DNA from: Pseudomonas sp. KU43P
GTDB taxonomy: Bacteria; Pseudomonadota; Gammaproteobacteria; Pseudomonadales; Pseudomonadaceae
Assembly (NCBI RefSeq): GCF_033095865.1
Contig: NZ_AP019365.1
Span: 5,298,501-5,362,500 of the forward strand
Length of the DNA stretch: 64,000 bases
Reading direction: 5' to 3'
How positions within the stretch are numbered: the first letter of the stretch is position 1; each line of letters begins with the position of its first letter. The notes under the pieces were generated by a model. That model was not told where the DNA came from. It did not search any database and saw only the letters and a program-made list of their open reading frames with translations. Shown piece after piece: positions 12,187 through 20,099 of this stretch. The position numbers were made by a program, and so were the translations under genes.

Positions 12187-15100
12187 CAGATTTTCTCCAC
12201 TTTGACGAGGAACGACTTGGACTCCGGCGTCTGGGTGTTGCCGTCACCGAGGAACGGCACCAGGGTGTTGGTCAGGTAGCCGTGCCGCGTCGCACCGGTG
12301 AAGCCCCAGTGCAAGGGGATACCGATCTGGTGAACGGTTTGGTTGTTGACCTGCAGCGGGCGAATCCGCTTGGTCACCACCGCCACCGCCTCGATATGCC
12401 CACGCTTGCTCGACACCCGCACCCGGTCGCCGGCCTTGATGCCTTTCTCGTTGGCCAGCACCTCGCCGATCTCGACGAACTGCTCGGGCTGGGCGATGGC
12501 ATTGAGGCGGCAGTGCTTGCTCCAAAAGTGGAAGTGTTCGGTCAGACGGTAGGTGGTCGCCGCATAGGGGAACTCGTCGTGCTTGCCAAGGGTGTCCCAT
12601 ACCGAATCGAAGATCCGCCCGGCCGGGTTGCTGGTGGCCTTCTTGTTCTGCGGATGCAGCGGGTTGATGCCGATTGGTGTCTCGAACGGCTCGTAGTGCT
12701 CGGGGAACGGGCCTTCGGCCATCTTGTCGATGGCAAAGAAGCGTGCCACGCCCTCGGGGTTCATGATGAACGGGTTCATCCCGGCTTCCGGTGGCGAGTC
12801 GACCTTGAAGTCAGGCACGTCGGTGCCGGTCCAGGCCTTGCCGTTCCACCACACCAGGCGCTTCTTGTCCGGATCCCACGGCTTGCCTTGCGGGTCGCTG
12901 GAGGCGCGGTTGTAGAGGATGCGCCGGTTCGCCGGCCAGGCCCAAGCCCAGTTTTGCACTTGGTGCATACCGAACGGGTCGCTGTTGTCACGGCGGGCCA
13001 TCTGGTTGCCCTGCTCGGTCCAGCAGCCGGCGAAGATCCAGCAGCCCGAGGCGGTGCTGCCGTCGTCCTTGAGCTGGGCGAAGCCCGACAACTGCTGGCC
13101 ACCCTTGAGCACCACGCCGGTCGCGTCGCTGAGGTCGGACACGGCCCAGCCATTCATCTCCTTGGCCAGCTCTTCGGGTGAAGGCTCCTCGGGGATCTTG
13201 TACGGCCAGCTGATGTTCATCATGGCATCCGGGTACGCTCCGCCTTCGGCCTGATACCGCTGGCGCAGGCGCAGGAACAGCTCGCTCATGATCTGCACAT
13301 CGGTGCGGGTTTCACCCGGGCCGTCGGCACCCTTCCAGTGCCATTGCAGCCAGCGGCTGCTGTTGACCAGCGAGCCGTCTTCCTCGGCGAAGCAGGTCGT
13401 GGGCAGGCGGATCACCTCGGTCTGGATGTTGGCCGTGTCGACATCGTTGAACGGCCCGGCGTTGCGCCAGAACTCCGAGGTCTCGGTGGCCAGCGGGTCC
13501 ATGATCACCAGCCACTTGAGCTTGCCCAGGGCCGCAGTGACACGGTTCTTGTCCGGCAATGCGGCGATCGGGTTGAAGCCTTGGCACATGTAGCCGTTGA
13601 CCTTGCCCTGGCTCATCATCTCGAACATGCGCAGCACGTCATAAGCCGGCACATCGAGCTTGGGCAGCCAGTCGTAGCCCCAGTTGTTTTCTGCCGTGGC
13701 GTTGGCGCCGTACCAGGCCTTCATCAGGCTTACGTGGAATTTGCCGTAGTTCTGCCAGTAGGACAGTTGCCCCGGCCGCAGCGGCTTGGAGGCGCGCTTG
13801 TCGATGTACGCGGCGTAGTCCTGCTCGGCGTCGCCGGCCAGGGTCAGGTAGCCCGGCAGCGAGTTCGACAGCAGGCCCAGGTCGGTCAGGCCCTGGATGT
13901 TGGAGTGCCCGCGCAAGGCGTTGACGCCGCCGCCCGGCATGCCGACGTTGCCCAGCAGCAACTGCACCATCGCCGCACTGCGGATGATCTGCGCACCGAT
14001 CGAATGCTGCGTCCAGCCCAGTGCATAGAGAATCGTCATCGTCTTGCCTGGTGCCGAGCAGGTGGCGATCTCTTCCCAGACCTTGAGCATGGCGTCCTGC
14101 GGCATGCCGCAGGTCATGCTGGCGATTTCCGGGGTGTAGCGGCTGTAGTGCTGCTTCATCAGCTGGTATACGCAGCGCGGATGCTGCAGGCTCGGGTCGA
14201 CCTTGGCGAAACCATCCTCACCCAGCTCGTAGCCCCAACCCGACTTGTCTGCATACACGCGCTTGGCCTCGTCGTAGCCGCTGAACAGCCCGTCTTCGAA
14301 GCCATAGTTCTCTTTGACGATGAACGACACGTCGGTGTAGTTGCGCACGTATTCGTGCTGGATTTTGTCGTTGCTCAGCAGGTAATTGATCAGCCCGCCC
14401 ATGAAGGCGATGTCGGTACCGGTACGGATCGGCGCGTAGTAGTCCGCCACCGAAGCGGTACGGGTAAACCGCGGGTCGACCACGATCAGCCGCGCCTTGT
14501 TGTGCGCCTTGGCCTCGGTCACCCACTTGAAGCCGCACGGGTGCGCTTCTGCTGCGTTGCCGCCCATCACCAGGACCAGATTCGCGTTGGCGATATCGGA
14601 CCAGTGGTTGGTCATGGCGCCACGGCCGTACGTCGGGGCAAGACTTGCCACCGTCGGGCCATGTCAGACACGTGCCTGGTTATCGAACCCCAGCATGCCT
14701 GTTGCGCGGATGACCTTGTGGGTCAGGTAGCCGGCTTCGCTGGAGGCAGCGGAGGCGGCGAGAAAACCGGTGGTGAGCCAACGGTTCACCGTCTGGCCCT
14801 GAGCGTTTTTCTCGATGAAGTTGGCGTCGCGGTCCTGCTTCATCAGGTCGGCGATGCGGTCGAGCGCTTCGTCCCATTCGACCCGCACCCACTCCTTGCT
14901 GCCTGGCTTGCGCATTTCGGGGTACTGCAGGCGGCTGGCGCTGTGAATAAAGTCGAGCAGGCCGGCACCTTTCGGGCACAGAGTACCGCGGTTGACCGGA
15001 TGGTCGGCGTCGCCTTCGATGTGGATGATGTTCTGTTTGACGTTCTTGCCCGCGTCACCCTGGCTGTACAGGATCAGGCCGCAGCCGACCGAACAGTAGG

Positions 15101-15254
15101 GGCAGGTGTTGCGGGTTTCTTTGGTGTGCGCCAGCTTGAAGTGACGCACCTGCTCGGCGAACGCAGGCGTCGGGGCCATGCCCAACGCTGCCAGGCTCGA
15201 GCCTCCAAGGCCAACGGCGGCGACCTTGAAGAACTGCCGACGGTTGAGGTCCAT
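12186..15254 (-). CDS. fdoG: Formate dehydrogenase alpha subunit, selenocysteine-containing
   Basis: This is the catalytic Mo/W-bis-MGD subunit that oxidises formate in the periplasm. The reading frame is interrupted once, by UGA at 14664-14666 (codon 197), in the context [17 protein letters not shown], exactly where E. coli FdnG/FdoG carry selenocysteine, so it is a recoded codon and not a break. The total is 1022 residues. The N-terminus has a twin-arginine signal (NRRQFFK, cleavage near AFA), then CPYCSVGCG for one [4Fe-4S] cluster. The ATG at 15254 is preceded by AGGAG. A split annotation at the UGA would be wrong. Confidence 0.95.
14620..14666 (-). promoter_or_regulatory. UGA (Sec) codon and SECIS hairpin of fdoG
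   Basis: Directly after the in-frame UGA, the minus strand contains GGCAAGTCTTGCC (14637-14649). It can fold as a short GGCA/TGCC stem with an AGUCU loop, like the SelB-binding apical loop of the E. coli fdn/fdo elements. The distance from UGA (about 15 nt) fits bacterial SECIS elements. The outer stem was not modelled. Confidence 0.8.
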
Positions 15255-15395
15255 CGTGCACTCCTGATCAGGTGGTGGACGCACGGAACATAGCCGGCGT
15301 CTCTTGCGTAGTCACGGGGGCGGTTTTGACGGCCGCCAATAGGTAAGACTAGTCAAGAATCGAGAAGGTGCGATGACATGGGTCAGGGTTGATGG

Positions 15396-15487
15396 CCCTT
15401 CGCCGGCAAGCCGATTCTCACAGGGCCCCCACCGCCCGTAAGAACACCGGATTACCTGTGGGAGCTGGCTTGCCAGCGATAGGGCCA
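15396..15487. repeat. Inverted pair of diverged REP elements
   Basis: Two REP-like units (about 15399-15422 and 15457-15482) face each other. Both have changes in the palindrome (AAGCCGATTCTCAC and GAGCTGGCTTGCCAGCG), but the second keeps self-complementarity through compensating changes. They lie upstream of fdoG in the long gap before the structured leader. The rest of 15255-15600 shows no gene. Confidence 0.8.
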
Positions 15488-15603
15488 GCAGCCGTAAGAT
15501 TTTTCTGAATCTGAAACCAAATGCTTCAGGATTTGCATCTTTGGGAATTATCCTACGGGTGCTTCTGAAGTTTCGCTGTTGTCGGGGAAATGCCTCACGG
15601 ATA

Positions 15604-15813
15604 ACGTTCTCGGGTCGCTCTGGCGACCGGGTGTGAGAACCCGACTGACACAACAGCACCGTCGTTATGGCGGTCGTGCGCGGGCAGGCTTCGGCCTGGC
15701 CGAGTTTTGCTCTTGTTCCTCGGTTTCTCACCCCGCGCACGACTGCCACCCACAATCCGTGAGAAAGATTCAGGTGGCAGTTTCCTTAAGCCGAACAAGA
15801 GTTAGCTGCCATG
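15604..15813 (+). ncRNA. Candidate cis-regulatory RNA leader with pseudoknots
   Basis: The strand that leads into the small gene at 15811 contains a dense set of complementarities. Hairpin A: GTTCTC 15606-15611 with GAGAAC 15635-15640, enclosing GGTCGC/GCGACC. Stem P1: 16 bp, 15669-15684 with 15732-15747, one G-U pair. P2: CAGGC-TTCG-GCCTG 15685-15698. P3: CCGAG/CTCGG 15700-15704 with 15719-15723, whose 14-nt loop holds CTCTTGTTC (15710-15718). This is an exact complement of GAACAAGAG 15793-15801, which contains the presumed ribosome-binding site. TTTCTCAC 15724-15731 matches GTGAGAAA 15759-15766. GGTGGCAG 15773-15780 matches CTGCCACC 15743-15750, and part of it matches CTGCCA 15806-15811 at the start codon. 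The family is not one I recognise. Confidence 0.65.
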
Positions 15814-16080
15814 AAAAAGCTCGTCCCCGATCCCCCACGCCGTAAACCCATCACCACCCCATTCTTCACCGTCCAATCCGACCTCTACCCACCCGACGCC
15901 CTCGCGCACGTCAGTGAACTACTGCGCGGCGTCATCGAAACCCTCGACGAACACTGCCGCGCCCGCGCCGGCGAACACGGCCTGAGCATGCTGAGCAATG
16001 CGATGTATGCCAGCGAAATCGCCTATTCGCTGGTAGAGCATGTGCACTCCCAGTTGTATGGTCAGCAGGCGGAGGGATGA
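15811..16080 (+). CDS. Small hypothetical protein, DUF6124-like
   Basis: The 89-residue protein begins MKKLVPDPPRRKPITTPFFT, a proline-rich start seen in a Pseudomonas-restricted family of small unknown proteins. The rest is predicted helical (HVSELLRGVIETLDEHC, LSNAMYASEIAYSLVEHV) with no signal peptide or membrane segment. The likely ribosome-binding site (AAGAG, 9 nt upstream) is embedded in the structured leader, so translation may be controlled by RNA folding. It is coupled to the next small gene, which begins 4 bp after its stop. The family name is from memory; the function is unknown. Confidence 0.7.
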   Translation: MKKLVPDPPRRKPITTPFFTVQSDLYPPDALAHVSELLRGVIETLDEHCRARAGEHGLSMLSNAMYASEIAYSLVEHVHSQLYGQQAEG

Positions 16081-16084
16081 CGAC

Positions 16085-16357
16085 ATGGCGGATGAACCCA
16101 AAGTCCTCACCACCATCGGTGTGGAAACCTTCCTCGATGTAGGCAACCCGCCGATTGACCTGCTGCGGGTGCAGCCTGGGATTCCAATTGATGATGCCTA
16201 CGAGCAGGTTTCGATACTGCTGGGCTATATCAAGCATCTGGTGCGCGAGGGCGATATGGACGATGACCACAAGCTGCTGGGCGCAGCGGACTACCTGAGT
16301 GCATTGGCCAAGGCGTTGATGAACGATATCGAACTGACCAAGAACCGCCTGCATTGA
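16085..16357 (+). CDS. Small hypothetical protein, DUF3077-like
   Basis: This 90-residue acidic protein (MADEPKVLTTIGVETFLDVG) resembles the DUF3077 family common in Pseudomonas. It has helical segments (IPIDDAYEQVSILLGYIKHL, AADYLSALAKALMNDIEL) and no export signal. A strong GGAGGG ribosome-binding site overlaps the end of the upstream gene at 16072-16077, which decides the start at 16085 over an earlier in-frame ATG. The two genes probably act together. The function is unknown. Confidence 0.75.
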   Translation: MADEPKVLTTIGVETFLDVGNPPIDLLRVQPGIPIDDAYEQVSILLGYIKHLVREGDMDDDHKLLGAADYLSALAKALMNDIELTKNRLH

Positions 16358-16362
16358 CCTCC

Positions 16363-16450
16363 ACGCTGGCAAGCCAGCTCCCTCAGGTATACCGCAGCCC
16401 TTGAGAGCGGCTGCCGTACCTGTGGAAGCCGGCTTGCCGGCGATAGGGCC
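16363..16450. repeat. Inverted pair of REP elements
   Basis: One diverged copy (CGCTGGCAAGCCAGCTCCCTCAG, near 16364-16386) and one near-consensus copy (16421-16446) face each other downstream of the DUF3077-like gene. The changes in the first copy are compensated within its own palindrome, so hairpin folding is kept. Confidence 0.85.
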
Positions 16451-16560
16451 TGCAGCGGCAACACACCTACCGGACATCAGTTTCGGAAATGGACTACATC
16501 TTTGGGCGCCATCTGCCTGTTAGGTTGCCCGGCCGATCAGTCCTCAGGGGTAACGCTCGC

Positions 16561-17034
16561 ATGCCTTCGAACCATAGCCGTGTCAGCCTTTTCATCTGCT
16601 CTGTACTTTTCGCAGCAACCTCATTGGCAGACGCTCCCTCCCCCATCACCGCCGAAGCCGCCCGTACCATGGCCGCCGCAGCCGAACGCGCCGCCCGAGC
16701 CCAGGGCCAAGCCATCGTCATCAGCATCGTCGACAATCATGGCAACCTGAAGCACTTCCATCGCATGGACGGCACCAGCAGCGGCAGCATCCAGGTCGCG
16801 CAGCTAAAGGCCACGACCTCCGCCCGCTTCCCCCTGTCCTCACGCTCACTCGGCGAGCGCAGCGCCGCGTTGCCAGCCAACCCCTACGCGTCCTTGCCAG
16901 GCTTCACCCTGCTCGGCGGCGGCTTGCCGATCATGGATGCCAACGGCCAGCACATCGGCGGTATCGGCATAAGCGGTGCAACACCGGAACTGGACGCGGA
17001 ATTTGCCCAGGCGGCGCTGGATGGCGCCGCTTGA
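16561..17034 (+). CDS. GlcG/HbpS-type heme-binding-like secreted protein
   Basis: The 157-residue product has an N-terminal signal peptide (SLFICSVLFAATSLA, cleavage before DAPSP) and then the GlcG/HbpS fold: EAARTMAAAAERAARAQ, VISIVDNHGNLKHFHRMDG, and the C-terminal GGGLPIMDANGQHIGGIGISG. Family members bind heme or are stand-alone small-molecule sensors of unclear role. I start at the ATG at 16561 because it places the signal peptide at the N-terminus; the longer reading from 16489 adds 24 unrelated residues. It ends 12 bp from the tail of the SDR gene on the opposite strand. Confidence 0.8.
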   Translation: MPSNHSRVSLFICSVLFAATSLADAPSPITAEAARTMAAAAERAARAQGQAIVISIVDNHGNLKHFHRMDGTSSGSIQVAQLKATTSARFPLSSRSLGERSAALPANPYASLPGFTLLGGGLPIMDANGQHIGGIGISGATPELDAEFAQAALDGAA

Positions 17035-17046
17035 GCACGTGGGCAA

Positions 17047-17814
17047 TCAAGCGGCGCCGATGGGCAAGCCGCGCACGATATTCAACGCTGCACTGCTTTG
17101 CGCCACCGGCATGATTTCGATGGTGTTGATATTCACATGCGCAGGCTGCTCGGCAATCCAGGCGACCGTAGCGGCAATGTCTTCTGGCAGGATCGCCTCC
17201 ACGTCACGGTAAAGCGCCTCAACCGCATCAAGGTCGCCCTTCAGGCGCACAACCGAGAAGTCGGTGCCCGAACACAGGCCGGGCTCGATGTTGCTCACCC
17301 GCACCCGGGTGCCTGCCAGGTCGGCGCGCAGGTTGAGGCTGAACTGACGCACAAACGCCTTGCTCGCGCCGTAGACGTTGCCGCCTGGGTAAGGATAGGT
17401 ACCCGCAATCGAGCCGATGTTGATGATCATCCCGCAATCTGCTTCCACCATCTGCGGCAGGATCTTGTGGGTGACCATGGCCAGGCCGGTGATATTGGTG
17501 TCGATCATCCGCTGCCAGTTCTCGGCGCTGGACACCTGGGCGCGCTCTACGCCCAGCGCCAGCCCGGCATTGTTGACCAGCAGGTCGATCTGCAACGAAG
17601 CGTCGCGAATCTGCTCCACGGCCGCCTCGAGCGAAACCGCGTCGGTCACATCCAGCGCCAGCGGGATGAAGTTGACGCCCAGTTCACCTTCCAGTGCATG
17701 CAGCTTGTCCATGCGCCGAGCACCGCCGATAACGCGGTAGCCCTTACTGACCAGGGTGCGGCAGATGGCGCGGCCAAAGCCCGAGGAGGCGCCGGTTACG
17801 AATGCGGTTTTCAT
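17047..17814 (-). CDS. Short-chain dehydrogenase, YdfG-like (3-hydroxy acid/serine dehydrogenase type)
   Basis: The 255-residue protein has the classical SDR motifs: TGASSGFG at residues 7-14, NNAG near 86, and the catalytic YGASK near 152 with its upstream serine. The arrangement (FGRAICRTLVSKGYRVIGGARR) is closest to YdfG, an NADP-dependent dehydrogenase of 3-hydroxy acids including serine and allo-threonine. It lies 24 bp after the TSUP gene in the same direction as the oxygenase. That context suggests it oxidises a beta-hydroxylated product made by the oxygenase; this is inference. Confidence 0.85.
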   Translation of the reverse strand: MKTAFVTGASSGFGRAICRTLVSKGYRVIGGARRMDKLHALEGELGVNFIPLALDVTDAVSLEAAVEQIRDASLQIDLLVNNAGLALGVERAQVSSAENWQRMIDTNITGLAMVTHKILPQMVEADCGMIINIGSIAGTYPYPGGNVYGASKAFVRQFSLNLRADLAGTRVRVSNIEPGLCSGTDFSVVRLKGDLDAVEALYRDVEAILPEDIAATVAWIAEQPAHVNINTIEIMPVAQSSAALNIVRGLPIGAA

Positions 17815-17838
17815 CAGGTTGTCTCCCTTCGAGAAATA

Positions 17839-18624
17839 TCAGGCCAGGTACTTCACGCCCAGGCTGGTGAACAGGCACAGCATCGAGAACACCAGCGCCT
17901 TGCGGACGACCTCGTTGCCTTTGCGCAAAGCCAGGGCGCTGCCCATGTGGTTGCCGAGGATGTTGCAGGCCACCAGCGGCAGCGCCAGCAGGTAGACGAC
18001 CTTGCCTGCCATGATGAAGGCCACCAGGGCGCCGATGTTCGAGGCGAAGTTGAAGGTCTTGGAGTTGGCCGAACTGGACACCAGGTCCATGCGCAGCAGG
18101 TAGTGAAAAGCGATGATGAACATGCTGCCGGTGCCTGGGCCGAAGAAGCCGTCATAGAAACCAATGGCCAGGCAGGTGAGCGGCACCACGGTGTAGAGCA
18201 CCTGCGGCGAGAGCTCGCGCTCTTGCACTGGGCGATCCTTGGGGGTGAGGAAGATCAGGATGCCGAACGGGATGAGTGCCAGGATGATCTTGCCTACGGT
18301 TTCCTGGGAAATCGACACGATCAGGTGTGCCCCCAGGTAGGCGCCGAGCAGTGAGAAAGGCACGCCAACCAGGGCGACCTGCCAGACCATTCTGCTGTTG
18401 GCGAGGAAGTTGCGAATGGCCGCCAGCGTGCCCAGCGTGCTGACCAGTTTTTCCTGGCCGAGTGCCACCTGGGGCGGCATGCCCACCAGCAGAAAACCCG
18501 GCACCAGAAACAGCCCACCCCCTCCGGCAATGCTGTCGACGAAGCCGGCGATGAAGGCAATGGTGCCCAACAGCAAAATCGCCAGCAGCCAATGTTCCGC
18601 CCAGAAGGCACCTAACAGTTCCAT
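17839..18624 (-). CDS. TSUP-family (TauE/SafE) membrane exporter, second copy
   Basis: This 261-residue transporter carries the paired signatures FVDSIAGGGGLFLVPGF and FYDGFFGPGTGSMFI at the same places as the copy at the left end of the window. The start at 18624 (MELLGAF) is chosen because it gives the usual length and the usual N-terminal first helix; the open frame upstream is shadow. It lies 29 bp after the oxygenase stop and 24 bp before the SDR, so the three genes form an operon. The substrate is unknown; a hydroxylated amino acid or sulfite would both fit the neighbours. Confidence 0.88.
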   Translation of the reverse strand: MELLGAFWAEHWLLAILLLGTIAFIAGFVDSIAGGGGLFLVPGFLLVGMPPQVALGQEKLVSTLGTLAAIRNFLANSRMVWQVALVGVPFSLLGAYLGAHLIVSISQETVGKIILALIPFGILIFLTPKDRPVQERELSPQVLYTVVPLTCLAIGFYDGFFGPGTGSMFIIAFHYLLRMDLVSSSANSKTFNFASNIGALVAFIMAGKVVYLLALPLVACNILGNHMGSALALRKGNEVVRKALVFSMLCLFTSLGVKYLA

Positions 18625-18653
18625 AGCAGTTGTTCCTTGAATGTGGCGATTGC

Positions 18654-19703
18654 TCAGGAGAGCACTTCGTAGAGATGATCGGCGCGGGCGAAATGCACCC
18701 GGTTCAGGTCGTTGACCGCGAACAGGCGCAGCAGCCAGCGGTCGGCGCCATCGTTCTGTGGCTCGAAGCCATCGCGGGCGTGCAGCACGCGCTGGTTCTT
18801 GAAGATCATGAAGTCGCCCGGCAACAGCAGGTGTGGCTCGTCGAAACGGCGGGTTTCCAGCAGGCTGCGCAAGCTGGCCAGGGCCTGCTCGGCGCGCAGG
18901 TTCAGGCCGTGGGTGTTTTCGCTGTCGAAACGGCACAACCATTCGCCGGCATGACCGCGTACCAGCACGGGCAGTTCGGCGGTGCAGCGGCGGTTGCCGG
19001 TGAACGAGTCGGGGCGGCGGATTTCAAACTGCGCCACACTCAGTTCGCGCACGGTGGCCAAGGGCAATGCCGCTACGACAGCATCCAGGTTGACCAGGGT
19101 GGTGCTGATGCGCGGGTCGCAGCGCATGCCGAAGAAGGACAGGTATTCCGGGCAGCAAGACGTCGCGCCCAGCGGCTCGCTGGACAATGGCAGGTCCGGA
19201 TTGTCGACATGGTAGGAAAAACGCAGGCGCGAACCATGCGAGCTCTTGTGGTTGGACGAGGTACGCGCCGGGATGACATGGCGGAACAGGCGACCGTCGT
19301 TTTCGCCCTCATAGACGATTGGGTTGATTCCCATCAGACACTGCATGGTCAGGCTGACCAGGCAGGCGACTGGCGTGCTGTGCGGGCTGAGTACGCCAGA
19401 GTACGGTGTGGGTGGCACATCCCGGTCGCGTGGGCAGTTGCGCACAATCATGCTGGTCAATTGCGGATCCTCGACAAACCCCCGGATCTGCTGGCACAGG
19501 GCCTTGCCCAGCACCTCTTGTGCCTGGTCCTTCAGTTGGGGGTAGAGCTCTTTGCTGGTCTCGAAGTCGAGAGGGGTGTTGTGCAGTAACGTTTGCCAGG
19601 CGCTCGAGACGACCCAGGGGAGGCGAATCTCAAGCGAGGCCTGGGCCTCGGCTGCTTGTTGCAGGTGTGCGCTTTCCATTTCGGGTGATATTCCATTGGC
19701 CAT
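18654..19703 (-). CDS. Fe(II)/2-oxoglutarate-dependent oxygenase, amino-acid hydroxylase-like
   Basis: The 349-residue protein has the 2-His-1-carboxylate triad of clavaminate synthase-like oxygenases: HVD (H165, D167) in RFSYHVDNPDLPL and the distal H308 in FKNQRVLHARDGF, followed by DRWLLRLF with the arginine that would bind 2-oxoglutarate. Family members such as VioC and the KDO lysine hydroxylases hydroxylate free amino acids. An in-frame ATG at 19679 is an alternative start. It is the first gene of a three-gene operon (oxygenase, TSUP, SDR) and is divergent from a MocR-type regulator. It is the intact paralogue of the frameshifted gene at the left end. Confidence 0.8.
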   Translation of the reverse strand: MANGISPEMESAHLQQAAEAQASLEIRLPWVVSSAWQTLLHNTPLDFETSKELYPQLKDQAQEVLGKALCQQIRGFVEDPQLTSMIVRNCPRDRDVPPTPYSGVLSPHSTPVACLVSLTMQCLMGINPIVYEGENDGRLFRHVIPARTSSNHKSSHGSRLRFSYHVDNPDLPLSSEPLGATSCCPEYLSFFGMRCDPRISTTLVNLDAVVAALPLATVRELSVAQFEIRRPDSFTGNRRCTAELPVLVRGHAGEWLCRFDSENTHGLNLRAEQALASLRSLLETRRFDEPHLLLPGDFMIFKNQRVLHARDGFEPQNDGADRWLLRLFAVNDLNRVHFARADHLYEVLS

Positions 19704-20099
19704 TCGGTGTCGTGCTTTGCCGGGCAGAGGCGGCAGACATTGTCTTATTTGAAGCCATTCGCATCTGGTCGATCGCTATCAGGGAAGCCGCTCACGCTTC
19801 CTCCGCATTACATCGACTCAATCATTGTAATTACAAAAATAAAATCGATTCAATTTATTTCTACTAACGATTACCCCGAAGATTGAATCGAACCAATCAA
19901 CTTATTGATTTCAAAAGATTTCCTAACGAAACCGCAAAGGCACGCGGTCTAAGCGGCTGAAAGCGCGTGGTGATCCAGGCAATTTGCAGGCAGGCGAAAC
20001 ACGTCAATCGGGGCAAATTGCATGTAGGAAAACACAATTACTTCCATCGGAGCTTTCGTGCTAGGCTTCCGCGTTCTTGCAGCTTCTGGTGCCATTTCT
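19704..20099. promoter_or_regulatory. Divergent control region with repeated operator-like sites
   Basis: This 396-bp gap between the oxygenase operon and the MocR gene has an AT-rich centre. It contains TCGACTCAAT (19813-19822), TCGATTCAAT (19845-19854, 32 bp further) and the exact inverse ATTGAATCGA (19882-19891). It also has a 12-bp perfect palindrome TTGTAATTACAA (19825-19836). Such repeats are what a dimeric MocR regulator would bind. No additional gene was seen. Confidence 0.55.

Noticed and set aside
14664..14666. Stop codon splitting fdoG into two genes
   Set aside because: The UGA lies at the known selenocysteine position, is followed by a SECIS-like hairpin, and selA, selB and selC are adjacent.
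13338..15293. 651-codon plus-strand frame opposite fdoG, and the 521-codon minus frame opposite the alanine symporter (3311-4876)
   Set aside because: Low-complexity His/Gln/Ala/Asp-rich composition with no domain; the opposite strands carry clear conserved genes.
15579..15845. Possible small genes overlapping the structured leader on both strands (15579-15845 plus, 15595-15798 minus)
   Set aside because: Their sequences follow from the RNA stems, no ribosome-binding site or family resemblance is visible, and the downstream gene has a better start.
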